A stretch of 64,000 bases of DNA from Bacillota bacterium (lineage in GTDB: Bacteria; Bacillota; Clostridia; Christensenellales; SZUA-584). Each line of letters opens with the position of its first letter. Position 1 is the first letter of the stretch. Of this stretch, positions 25,368-33,732 are shown piece by piece. Below the pieces are notes generated by a model. That model did not search any database, was not told the origin of the DNA, and saw only the letters and a list, made by a program, of their open reading frames with translations. The stretch is taken from the NCBI GenBank assembly GCA_023460085.1, contig JAEWRI010000036.1:186001-250000 (forward strand), read 5' to 3'. Made by a program: the position numbers and the translations under genes.

Positions 25368-26315
25368 CTATACAATCGTATACTTGCAGCCTTTGCCCTG
25401 CAGCACGTCTATGAGGTTCTGTGCTGCCATAATGCCCATTCCGGCAATCGCCTCGTTGGTGTGCGCTCCGGTGTGCGGCGTCATCACCACATTATCAAGA
25501 CCAAACAGCGGCGAATCCGTCACCGGTTCCACCTCGTACGCGTCGAGCCCGATGCCGCCCAGCTTGCCGCTCTGCAGCGCTTTAGCCGCTGCCGCCTCGT
25601 CCACCAGCCCGCCCCGCGCGGTGTTGATGATGAACGCGCCGTCCTTCATGCGCGAGATGGCATCCTCGCCGATCATGTACCTGGTCTCCTTGGTCAGCGG
25701 CACGTGCAGCGAGATGAAGTCCGCTCCCGCGATCACCTCGTTCAGAGTTTTCTGTGCTACGCCGTGCTGTGCCGCAAACGCCGCGTCAAAATACGGGTCG
25801 TATGCGATGACGTCCATGCCGAATGCCTTGGCTCTCGTCGCAAGGTTTTTGCCGATCGCGCCAAAGCCCACGACGCCCAGCGTCTTGCCTGCGAGCTCGA
25901 TGCCGTTGTTGCGCGGCCACTCGCCTTTTTTCACGGCATTGTCCAGCCGGGGAATCGCGCGCGCGAGGCTGAGCATCAGCCCGAACGCCAGCTCGCAAAC
26001 CGCCACCGCGTTAGTGCCCGGCGTGTTGGTGACGGTGATCCCTTTCGCCTTCGCGGCTTCGAGGTCCACGCGGTCCACGCCCGCGCCGTAGCGGGATATC
26101 ACCTTCAGGCTTTCGGGCGCGCGGCCTATCACCTCAGCGGTGATGTAGTCCAGCCCGGCGATGTACCCGTCCACCCCGTCCAACAACTCAAGGACCTCTT
26201 CGGCCTCCAGCGGGCGGGTCTGCGGGTTGTAAACGATCTCGTCCGCAAAAGCTTCGACCATCGCCTTGGCCTGCGGGTTTTTCAAAAACGACGTGGGTGT
26301 AACCAATATCTTCAT
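25368..26315 (-). CDS. D-isomer-specific 2-hydroxyacid dehydrogenase
   Basis: A 315-residue NAD-dependent dehydrogenase of the phosphoglycerate/hydroxypyruvate reductase family. It has the nucleotide loop GVVGFGAIGKNLA, Arg in NTARGGLVDE, Glu in DAYEVEP and the catalytic His in MTPHTGAHT. It starts 4 bases after the cupin isomerase stop, with its GGAAG inside that gene. In this operon it could reduce or oxidise a 2-keto sugar acid or glycolate-type fragment; it is too short to carry the regulatory domain of biosynthetic SerA. Confidence 0.9.
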   Translation of the reverse strand: MKILVTPTSFLKNPQAKAMVEAFADEIVYNPQTRPLEAEEVLELLDGVDGYIAGLDYITAEVIGRAPESLKVISRYGAGVDRVDLEAAKAKGITVTNTPGTNAVAVCELAFGLMLSLARAIPRLDNAVKKGEWPRNNGIELAGKTLGVVGFGAIGKNLATRAKAFGMDVIAYDPYFDAAFAAQHGVAQKTLNEVIAGADFISLHVPLTKETRYMIGEDAISRMKDGAFIINTARGGLVDEAAAAKALQSGKLGGIGLDAYEVEPVTDSPLFGLDNVVMTPHTGAHTNEAIAGMGIMAAQNLIDVLQGKGCKYTIV

Positions 26316-26319
26316 ATGC

Positions 26320-26919
26320 TTACTTCCACTTCGGGTTGTCGATGATCTCCGGCTTGCCGTCCTTCTCGACGATGAGTTTTCTGTATCCCTTGGTCTCGAT
26401 GGTTCCGTAGTCGTGCCCTGCGTCGCCGCGGAAGCAGAATATCGTCACCAGCGGAACGCTGCCCGTGTTGATGCTGCGGTGCGCATACCGGGGCGGCACG
26501 TAAACCGCCATCCCCGCCGACAGCCGCTGCGCGCTCCAGTCGCCTTCCGGATTCTCCAGCAGCATGTAGCCTTCGCCGTTGATGCAGTAATACACTTCAC
26601 CTGTCTCAAGGATGGTGTGGAAATGGCCCTTGGTCATGTAATACTCGTTGCCCACCTTGCCGGGATACGTGATGCTGGAGCCGAAAGCAAGGTCGCCGTC
26701 CTTCTCGGGCGCGCCCAGCTCGTAGAACTCGTACACCAGCGGATCGCCGTTCTTAGCCAGTTCTTCGGTCGCCGCTTCGTCGGCGTACATGCCGCGCATC
26801 TGCGACACGTGGCGCTTGCTGGACTCGGCCGGGCCCTTGGAAAGGCCGGTCTTCAGGTCGAAGTCGATGGTAAAGCCCTGCAGCCAGTTGAATTTGTCCG
26901 CATTATTGTTGCTGCTCAT
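26320..26919 (-). CDS. Cupin-type glucose-6-phosphate isomerase
   Basis: A 199-residue single-cupin protein. The metal motif (TKGHFHT, then a Glu in the ETGEVYYCINGEG block) and the second cupin block YVPPRYAHRSINTG match the metal-dependent phosphoglucose isomerase of archaea and some bacteria, unrelated to the common Pgi fold. GAGGAG precedes the ATG. It sits between the shikimate-dehydrogenase-like and hydroxyacid dehydrogenase genes. In a cell that probably has ordinary Pgi, a dedicated copy in a catabolic operon suggests a different hexose or deoxyhexose phosphate as substrate. Confidence 0.85.
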   Translation of the reverse strand: MSSNNNADKFNWLQGFTIDFDLKTGLSKGPAESSKRHVSQMRGMYADEAATEELAKNGDPLVYEFYELGAPEKDGDLAFGSSITYPGKVGNEYYMTKGHFHTILETGEVYYCINGEGYMLLENPEGDWSAQRLSAGMAVYVPPRYAHRSINTGSVPLVTIFCFRGDAGHDYGTIETKGYRKLIVEKDGKPEIIDNPKWK

Positions 26920-26937
26920 ATATCGGTTCTCCTCGTC

Positions 26938-27879
26938 TTAGTTTCTGAAACCGCTGGCGATTTCGTCGCACTTCGCCAGCGTTTCGCCTTCGATTGGAAG
27001 GTGGAATACTTCGGATATGACCGCCGTCCAGCCGTAGATGAAGTACTTCCAGCCGTCGATGACCGTCAGCTCCTGCTTTTCCTGCTGTGCCAGCGCCTGA
27101 TGCATGAACTTCAGGTCGCCGCGGTAGTTGATCTCCCATACCAGCGACTTTTGGGGGAACACGGCGTTGTCCGTCAGCGGGCTGCCCGGCCGGTCCTTGC
27201 CAAGGCCCGTCGCATTGACGATTACCGAACCCTCTTTCACGCGCGAGAGCACCGCGTCGTTCTGCTCCGCTTCGGGCGTGAGGTAATACTCGAACTGGAT
27301 GCCGCCGGGATCGAGCTGCTTGAATATCTTTTCGATTTCGGACAGGCGCGGCTGGCTCCGGTTGGCGATGATGATCTTGCTCGGGTAGCTGCCCTTGAAC
27401 CGCTCCTGCATCAGGTGATACCCCATCGATATGGCACTGCCGCCCGCACCCAGAATGAACACTTCCGCGCCGGTGTTCTTGAAATAGTCTTCAGGTACAA
27501 ACTCGTCCAGCGCCAGTCCCGACGTGATGGGGTCTTTTGCGTGTCCGCGAAGCTGTCCGTCCAGCTTGGAGATGGACGAGAGCTCACCAAACGCCTGCGC
27601 CAGCGGGTCGAGGTAGTCGAACAGATCCTTCGCGGCGTCAAACAGGTCGATCTTGTGCGTGGTCACCAATGCGCCCATGGAGAGCGGATCGTGCTTGATG
27701 AAATTGACGACCTCGCGGTATACCTCCGGCTTTTCGTGGATCGCGATGTCAATGCCTTTCATGACGGCGTCAATGCCAAGTGCCTTGGCCCATTCCGGAA
27801 ATACTTTCATGATGGACGACTTTGTGGTCGTTACCCCGATGAAATACATCGTGGGCTGCGTTGCTGCTTCCAGGTTCAT
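26938..27879 (-). CDS. Shikimate dehydrogenase-like oxidoreductase
   Basis: A 313-residue protein of the AroE/quinate dehydrogenase family. The catalytic Lys76 (ALVTTHK) and Asp116 (GHAKDP) of the family are retained, as is the nucleotide loop GAGGSA at 144-149, but the substrate-pocket motifs differ from AroE: residues 13-27 and RGHAKD instead of GxNTD. ATG at 27879 is favoured by AAGGAG upstream although the spacing (11) is long; a start 19 codons upstream has no ribosome site. No aromatic-pathway genes are nearby, so it probably oxidises or reduces a sugar, cyclitol or keto-acid intermediate. Confidence 0.83.
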   Translation of the reverse strand: MNLEAATQPTMYFIGVTTTKSSIMKVFPEWAKALGIDAVMKGIDIAIHEKPEVYREVVNFIKHDPLSMGALVTTHKIDLFDAAKDLFDYLDPLAQAFGELSSISKLDGQLRGHAKDPITSGLALDEFVPEDYFKNTGAEVFILGAGGSAISMGYHLMQERFKGSYPSKIIIANRSQPRLSEIEKIFKQLDPGGIQFEYYLTPEAEQNDAVLSRVKEGSVIVNATGLGKDRPGSPLTDNAVFPQKSLVWEINYRGDLKFMHQALAQQEKQELTVIDGWKYFIYGWTAVISEVFHLPIEGETLAKCDEIASGFRN

Positions 27880-27938
27880 CCGTTGTGATACTCCTTCTAA
27901 ATATTTAAAAACATGGTGTTGGATTGACTGACTCATTT

Positions 27939-27976
27939 GTTTTGGAGCAGCGCCGCTTTTGACGCCGCCCCAAAAC
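27939..27976 (-). repeat. Intercistronic hairpin upstream of the shikimate-dehydrogenase-like gene
   Basis: GTTTTGGGGC and GCTCCAAAAC pair over 10 bp (one G-U) around an inner CG-rich stem, 9 bases after the Gfo/Idh/MocA stop codon. There is no U-tract, so an mRNA processing or stabilising element within the operon is more likely than a terminator. Confidence 0.5.
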
Positions 27977-27984
27977 CGGCTCGT

Positions 27985-29145
27985 TCATACCCTGACTTTT
28001 GTTCCGCTTGCTGCGGATTTTTTGGCAGCATCGAGGATCTTGATGATGTTTACGCCGTCGTGGAAATTCGGCGTCACCTGCTGCCCCTTCGCCAGCGCGG
28101 TCAGATAATCGTACGCGGCATTGACAAACGTGGTCTCGTAGCCCACCAAATGGCCCGGCGCCCACCAGTGGCCGGTGTACGGATGTGAGCCATAGGTAGC
28201 CATGATGTTGCGAAAGCCCTGCTCGGGTTCCGCGTCATCACCGCTCAGGTAATTCAGTTCGTTCATGCGCTCAAGATTCCAGGTCAAGCTCCCCTTAGAA
28301 CCGTAGATCTCAAAGTTATTGAAATTGCGCCGTCCGCCCGCAAAACGGGATACGTCGCACGAACCCAGCGTCCTTTTGCCCGCAAAATCCATCACGATAA
28401 AGCAAGCGTCGTCTACCGTGACCTTGCCCTTTGCCGTGGCATCTCCGGAACCCTTCGAGAACGTTGCCGAACCCGCGCCCGGCAGCGGCCTTTCCTCGAT
28501 GAACGTCCGCATATCCGCGTATACGCTCTCCACTTCGCCCACCAGATACCGTGCGAGGTCAATCGAGTGGGACGCGAGGTCGAACAGCGGCCCGCCGCCT
28601 GCCGTCTCCTTCTTCAGGTGCCAGGTCAGCGGGAAGTTCTCGTCCATGATCCAGTCCTGCAGATACGCGCCGCGGAAGTGGTAGATCTCGCCGATCTTGC
28701 CTTCCTCGATCAGCTGCTTGGCGTAGACGACAGCAGGAACCCGGCGGTAGTTGTGGTTCAGATAGTTCAGCACGCCCGCCTTGTCGCACTCGGCGGCCAT
28801 CTCTTCCGCATCCGCCACGGTCAGCGCAAACGGCTTCTCGCAGAAGATGTGCTTCTTGTTCTTCGCCGCGTGGATCACCATTTCCTTATGCAGGTACGTG
28901 GGCGATACGATGTCGACGACATCCACATCATCCCGCTCGATGGCTTTTTTCCAGTCGGTGGTGTATTCCTCGAAGCCCCATTTCTCCGCAAACGCTTTGG
29001 TCGAGTCTTCGTCCGTACCCACCGCCACCTTCAGCACGGGTTCAAACTCCACGTCGAATATTTTGTCCACCGTGCGCCACATGTGGCTGTGAACCTTGCC
29101 CATAAAGCCTTTGCCGATGACGGCAATGTTCAGCTTCTTCTTCAT
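27985..29145 (-). CDS. Gfo/Idh/MocA-family oxidoreductase
   Basis: A 386-residue NAD(P)-dependent sugar dehydrogenase. The Rossmann loop is AVIGKGFMGKVH, the catalytic Lys is in FCEKPFAL, and the C-terminal domain contains GGGPLFDLASHSIDLARYL with the usual Asp/His active-site pair. ATG at 29145 begins MKKKLNIAVIG. It starts 12 bases after the TIM-barrel isomerase stop. One of two such enzymes in this operon; oxidation of a sugar to a ketose or lactone is likely, specificity unknown. Confidence 0.9.
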   Translation of the reverse strand: MKKKLNIAVIGKGFMGKVHSHMWRTVDKIFDVEFEPVLKVAVGTDEDSTKAFAEKWGFEEYTTDWKKAIERDDVDVVDIVSPTYLHKEMVIHAAKNKKHIFCEKPFALTVADAEEMAAECDKAGVLNYLNHNYRRVPAVVYAKQLIEEGKIGEIYHFRGAYLQDWIMDENFPLTWHLKKETAGGGPLFDLASHSIDLARYLVGEVESVYADMRTFIEERPLPGAGSATFSKGSGDATAKGKVTVDDACFIVMDFAGKRTLGSCDVSRFAGGRRNFNNFEIYGSKGSLTWNLERMNELNYLSGDDAEPEQGFRNIMATYGSHPYTGHWWAPGHLVGYETTFVNAAYDYLTALAKGQQVTPNFHDGVNIIKILDAAKKSAASGTKVRV

Positions 29146-29157
29146 CGTATCGTCTCC

Positions 29158-30021
29158 TTATTGCAGCGCGTTCACGATGGCTTTAAGCCCCTGCACGCTC
29201 TTCTCTACGCACTCGTCTTCGCGGCCCATCCAGTCGTAGTGCGGATGGTCGATCTCCACCGCGAGGAAGCCCGTGAAGTCGGTCTTATTAAGGATGTTCG
29301 CAAGCGCTTGGTTGTCGATGAGGCCTTCGCCCACCGGCACGCCGGAGAAGAAGAACCAGTCGTTCGGGCGCGCCATGCGCGGATTGACCTGAAGGTCTTT
29401 GAGATGCACGGCAAGCACATGCGGTGCCAGCAGCTCCATCGCCTTTATCGGATCATCCAGCAGGCGCAGGAAGTTGCCGGTATCGAAGTTGACGCCGAAA
29501 TTGGGCGAGCCCACGTTCTCCAGCAGCTGCATGATCTCTTCGCCCGTATAGTCGATATGGTTTTCGACCGCGAGCTTGATGTCGTTGTCTTCCGCGATCT
29601 TAATCGCTTCTTTAAACTGCTTGCTCAGCGCTTCGATCTGCGGGCCGTGCGGCTCCAGACGGAACATCAGCGACGAGCCCGTGACGCGCATGACGTCCGC
29701 GCCCATCAGCTTCGCCTTGGGGATGCAGGCCTTCATCTCTTTGAACGCTTCTTCGTTCCTGCCTCTTTCGAGTCCGTCCGGATGGCCCCAGGCGAAAACG
29801 CGGTCGAAGCCGTATTCGTCGAGCTGTGCTTTGAGTTCCTTTATGTATGAATCCTCAAGGGATTCAAAGAAACATGATTCCAGCGATACGCCGTCCACAC
29901 CCAGCTGTTGCGCTCTGGTCAGGAAGTCGCTCATCGTCATCTTCTTCTGTGCGGGCTCCTGGTCGGGGTAGACTTCGCCGAAAAACCTGTGGTAGCAATA
30001 GCTGTCGATTCCTATTTTCAT
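29158..30021 (-). CDS. Sugar phosphate isomerase/epimerase (TIM barrel)
   Basis: A 287-residue xylose-isomerase-like TIM barrel, near the family average. Probable metal ligands are Glu in LAVENHIDY, Asp in GVNFDTGNF, His in VLAVHLKD and Glu in LAVEIDHPHY, the pattern of IolE/tagatose-3-epimerase relatives. AAGGAG precedes the ATG. Sandwiched between the L-fucose-isomerase-like and Gfo/Idh/MocA genes, it probably epimerises or isomerises a keto-sugar intermediate. Confidence 0.87.
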   Translation of the reverse strand: MKIGIDSYCYHRFFGEVYPDQEPAQKKMTMSDFLTRAQQLGVDGVSLESCFFESLEDSYIKELKAQLDEYGFDRVFAWGHPDGLERGRNEEAFKEMKACIPKAKLMGADVMRVTGSSLMFRLEPHGPQIEALSKQFKEAIKIAEDNDIKLAVENHIDYTGEEIMQLLENVGSPNFGVNFDTGNFLRLLDDPIKAMELLAPHVLAVHLKDLQVNPRMARPNDWFFFSGVPVGEGLIDNQALANILNKTDFTGFLAVEIDHPHYDWMGREDECVEKSVQGLKAIVNALQ

Positions 30022-30045
30022 AGCTTCATTCTCCTTCTCTTTGTA

Positions 30046-31377
30046 TTACAGTATTTCAGTTTTCCAACCGAAAACTTTTGCAAGCTGTGTCAGTTCCGGA
30101 ACCCGGTTGCCCGCGATGATGAGCTGATGGTGGGATGAAAGCACTTCCATCACCTTGTGACCGTCCTTATAGCGGATCAGCGCGCCGTTCCGGCAGTCCG
30201 AACCGGGGTACTGTACATAATCCTCGATCTCGGCCTGTATCACGGTCAGTTTCTTGAAGCTCGAATCGATCTTGGTCAGCGTAACCGGCCCTTTGGCGAA
30301 TTCGCAGTCAATCATAATGGCGTTCTCGTCCACGATCTCCAGCGCTTTGGGACGCATGCACCACTTGGAACAGAACGGGCGCGGCGCAAGGCCGAAGTAC
30401 CCGCAGTGCACGCCCAGCGCGTGGTTGTCCGGGTCGTCAATGTCCGGGAATTTGTCGATCTTCTCGTGAGCCAGCGCCGCCATTCCCACGAGGAACGGAT
30501 AAATGTTGGTCATCATGATGGGCGCTTTCAGCGAACGGTATAGGATGAACGTGCTCAGCAGCGTCAGCGTGTCGCCCTCGCAGGCCCAGATGATGTCGTC
30601 CTTTTCAAACATCATCGTCCACGAGAGGCACGGCGTGGTATCCGCGTTGAACGACTCATTGAGGCAGTTGCTGCCTACGCCTTCCACACCGCCGATCTCA
30701 TTGATAACTTCCTTGACGGCGATATAGATCTTAACCGCGCGCAGGTAGTTGGCTTCCGGCACACCCTCCATGCAGATGTCCCAGTTCTTCGCCACTTCGC
30801 GGGCCGCGTCGTCGCTGATCTGCTTTGCGCGGTCGCCCACCTCTTTCCAGCTTCGGTAGATGAGCTGCATGCCGAAGGTTTCCTGCATGATGCGCGTGCA
30901 TTCCTCTTCCCACCAGTAGAAGCGCTTGAAAATGTACGCCTGCATGCCCTCGCCGGGGCTGTCCTGCAGCATCAGGAACTTGCCGCCCTGCGCCAGCGTC
31001 TTTTTAGCGGCAATCGCCCGGAGTATCACCTTTGCCAGCTCGATGTTGTAGGGTGAAAACACGTTGAGTCCGTTGGCCCGCAGGTAGGTTACGATTTCCC
31101 AGTCCCACATCTCCACGGTGCCGAATTTCGACGTCAGCACGATGATGGGCAGCGTAATCTTTTTCAGCCCTTCGATCTCCCGGAACGCCGCGCCAATCAG
31201 CTGCGGAAACACCACCGCGTCCGCTTTGGCAGGCAGCTCGCCGCCCACGGCGACAGGCTCCAGCAGTTCGGCCACATCGCTGTACATCTCCTTAATCCGC
31301 GCCAGCTGGGCATCAAATTCCTTGCGCTCCCTCTCATTGGCGGCGGAAAAATACAACGGAACAAGACGTGTTATCAT
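30046..31377 (-). CDS. L-fucose/L-arabinose isomerase-like protein
   Basis: A 443-residue protein of the L-fuc/L-ara isomerase superfamily (shorter than FucI, near AraA). The metal-site pattern is present: Glu267 and Asp269 in ACEGDTL, His324 in GVHCGYF and His416/417 in SSHHQLI. The true start is ATG 31377 (AAAGGAAG upstream); the frame stays open a further 49 codons without a ribosome site. It should convert an aldose to a ketose for the FGGY kinase two genes away, but the subgroup is not one I can name. Confidence 0.82.
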   Translation of the reverse strand: MITRLVPLYFSAANERERKEFDAQLARIKEMYSDVAELLEPVAVGGELPAKADAVVFPQLIGAAFREIEGLKKITLPIIVLTSKFGTVEMWDWEIVTYLRANGLNVFSPYNIELAKVILRAIAAKKTLAQGGKFLMLQDSPGEGMQAYIFKRFYWWEEECTRIMQETFGMQLIYRSWKEVGDRAKQISDDAAREVAKNWDICMEGVPEANYLRAVKIYIAVKEVINEIGGVEGVGSNCLNESFNADTTPCLSWTMMFEKDDIIWACEGDTLTLLSTFILYRSLKAPIMMTNIYPFLVGMAALAHEKIDKFPDIDDPDNHALGVHCGYFGLAPRPFCSKWCMRPKALEIVDENAIMIDCEFAKGPVTLTKIDSSFKKLTVIQAEIEDYVQYPGSDCRNGALIRYKDGHKVMEVLSSHHQLIIAGNRVPELTQLAKVFGWKTEIL

Positions 31378-31420
31378 TTTGCATCTTCCTTTACGTTTAT
31401 TCTGTGGTGTCTCCCAATTT

Positions 31421-32206
31421 CTATGCGATATCGATCGTAATACCCAGCTGCTCCAGTTCGCTGGCCTGCTGCCCGGGCAACCCCTTATCCGTGATGATGG
31501 TGCTGATATCGTGGATATCCGCAAACTTGACGAACGAAGCCCGCCCGAATTTGCTGCTGTCGCTGAGCAAATAGACCTCTTCCGCGAAATTGACCAGGTT
31601 CGTTTTGATCTGCGCGAGCTCCAGGCCGGGCGTCGTCAGCCCGTTCTTGATGCTGACGGAGTTGCTTGCGACAAAAGCCTTGTCGACGCGCAGTCCTTCA
31701 AGGCACCTCAGCGCAATCGGGCCTACGCTGCAGTGAAACCCTCTGCGCAGCCTTCCGCCGATCAGCACAATATCGGCATCGGAGTTGTCCTCCAGAAAGC
31801 TGGCGATTTCGATATCGTTGGTGACGACCGTCAGGCTCTTTTTGGAGATCAGCTGCTTTGCAAAGCACAGCGTCGTCGTGCCGGTATCGAGCGCAATCGT
31901 GTCGCCGTCCTCCACATAGGACAGCGCTTTTTTCGCAATCGCTTCCTTCTCGTGGATATGCTCCACCTTTTTCTGGCTGGAGTTCAGCTCATAGTTGGCT
32001 TTTACGTTGGGTATCGCGCCGCCGTGCGTCCGCTTCAGCAATCCCGCGTTTTCCAGCTCAGTCAAGTCGTTACGGATCGTCGCCGGAGAGACCTTGAATA
32101 TTTTGCAGAGCTCGCTCACCGTTGATTTCCGGTTCTTGTGGATGTACTCCGCGATTGCGGTCTTTCTCTCTTCCGCAAACATGGACTCGTTCTCAGGTTC
32201 ACTCAT
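31421..32206 (-). CDS. DeoR-family transcriptional regulator
   Basis: A 261-residue DeoR-type regulator. The winged helix is at ~10-65 (ERKTAIAEYIHKNRKSTVSE, VSPATIRNDLTELENAG) and the phosphosugar-sensing domain contains DTGTTTLCFAKQL and VTNDIEIA. It overlaps the kinase gene by 4 bases (ATGA), so it is made with the operon and would control it by feedback. Its likely operators are the AACAATAATA-type repeats directly downstream of the promoters at 35866-35894 and 45031-45059. Confidence 0.92.
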   Translation of the reverse strand: MSEPENESMFAEERKTAIAEYIHKNRKSTVSELCKIFKVSPATIRNDLTELENAGLLKRTHGGAIPNVKANYELNSSQKKVEHIHEKEAIAKKALSYVEDGDTIALDTGTTTLCFAKQLISKKSLTVVTNDIEIASFLEDNSDADIVLIGGRLRRGFHCSVGPIALRCLEGLRVDKAFVASNSVSIKNGLTTPGLELAQIKTNLVNFAEEVYLLSDSSKFGRASFVKFADIHDISTIITDKGLPGQQASELEQLGITIDIA

Positions 32207-33723
32207 TTAGCATTTCCTCCCAGCATATGATAGATTTTGCGCAGTGCTGAAAACGACTCCAAATACGCCTGCGAGTACAGCTCGTAGCTTTCGCCGCGCT
32301 CCCGGTCGTTTGCGATTTCGGCGCCCGGTTTTTTGAAACCTTCAGCAGTTTTAGCAATATTATCATACACCCCGACGGCGTAACCGGCAACGATTGCGCT
32401 GCCCAGCGGTGCCGTATCCACGTTTTCCAGCGGCACATACGGGAGGCCCAGAACATCCGCTTTGATCTGATTGAAAGGTGCGCTCTTCGCGCCTCCGCCC
32501 ATGCCGAACACCTTATGTATCTCCGTATCGATGCCGATGTCCCGCAGCACGTTCAGATAGTATTTGTATTCATACGCGATGCCTTCCATAATGGCGCGGA
32601 AAAGATGTCCCCGTTTATGAGCGAAGTTAAGGCCGATGAAACTGCCCCGTATATCCGGGTCGTTCGGGCACACCCTGCCCGCAAAGTGCGGGATGAATAT
32701 CAGCCCGTCGCTGCCCGGCGAAACCTGCTCCGCTTCGCGCTCCAGTGTCGCGTAATCCACCGCGCATTCCACACCCGCGATGCTGTCCTTGTACCATTTC
32801 AGGCACAGGCCGCCGCCGTTGATATACGCCAGCGGCATCCACAGCCCGTCGATAACCGACCGCATCAGCATCAGCGCCTCGTGCTGGGTATCCGGCTTGT
32901 AGGTGTCGACGCAGCAGGAAAGGATGGACGCGGTGCCCGCAACATCAAAAACCTGACCGGGCTTCACAATGCCCGCGCCAAGGCAGGTCGCGGCGGAATC
33001 TCCGCAACCCGCAACGACCGGCAGCCCCTCCGTAAGTCCGCACGCGTCGGCGTATTCCTTCTTCAGCCCGCCGACGATTTTCCAGGGCTCCGCGATGTCG
33101 GGCAATTTTTCCTTTGAGACCCCGAACGTGTCCAGCAATTCGTCAGACCAGACCTTATTGCGATTGTCCGCAAAGCCGCTGAAATGAATGCAGGTGTGGT
33201 CGATGACCGCCTCGTCCGATTTCAGTCCGCAGAGCCTGCCGCCGACATAGACGTGCGGCAGCACAAACTTCTCCACCCGCTTGTAAGCCTCCGGCTGCTC
33301 GTGCTTCCACCATAGCACCTTGGGGCCGTGCGTATAGGTGACGGGCGAGCCGTTCAGCTCCACCGACTTTTGATTGGCCAGCCGCTTGATCTCGGTGATA
33401 TATTTGCCGCACTTGGTATCGAGCCAGCTGTCATAATACGTGACCGCCTCGAAATCCTTGCCGATGCCCATGATTCCGGCCATCTGAGAGTCCATGCCAA
33501 GCGCCCTCACCCGGGCGGCATCGACGCCGCTTTTCGTTACGGCGGATCTGATCGTGTTGATGACAGAGGAAAAAATCTCGTCCGCTTCCTGATAGACCTC
33601 GCCCGTCTTGGGGCTGATCAGATTGGACGCCTCGAAGCTGCTGCCCAGTACGCGGCCTTCCTCATCGTATAGGATGGTTTTCGTTCCCTGCGTGCCGATA
33701 TCAACGCCGATCAAATAATTCAT
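32203..33723 (-). CDS. FGGY carbohydrate kinase, xylulokinase-like
   Basis: A 506-residue sugar kinase. It has the N-terminal phosphate loop GVDIGTQGTKT, MDSQMAG, the catalytic Asp region GCGDSAATCLGAG, DVAGTASIL, and GMGGGAKS near the C-terminus. AGAGG lies before the ATG and 9 bases separate it from the alcohol dehydrogenase gene. Its length and motifs are those of the XylB group, but FGGY subfamilies differ by few residues, so the true ketose (xylulose or another) is uncertain. Confidence 0.87.
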   Translation of the reverse strand: MNYLIGVDIGTQGTKTILYDEEGRVLGSSFEASNLISPKTGEVYQEADEIFSSVINTIRSAVTKSGVDAARVRALGMDSQMAGIMGIGKDFEAVTYYDSWLDTKCGKYITEIKRLANQKSVELNGSPVTYTHGPKVLWWKHEQPEAYKRVEKFVLPHVYVGGRLCGLKSDEAVIDHTCIHFSGFADNRNKVWSDELLDTFGVSKEKLPDIAEPWKIVGGLKKEYADACGLTEGLPVVAGCGDSAATCLGAGIVKPGQVFDVAGTASILSCCVDTYKPDTQHEALMLMRSVIDGLWMPLAYINGGGLCLKWYKDSIAGVECAVDYATLEREAEQVSPGSDGLIFIPHFAGRVCPNDPDIRGSFIGLNFAHKRGHLFRAIMEGIAYEYKYYLNVLRDIGIDTEIHKVFGMGGGAKSAPFNQIKADVLGLPYVPLENVDTAPLGSAIVAGYAVGVYDNIAKTAEGFKKPGAEIANDRERGESYELYSQAYLESFSALRKIYHMLGGNAK

Positions 33724-33732
33724 GCGAACCTC

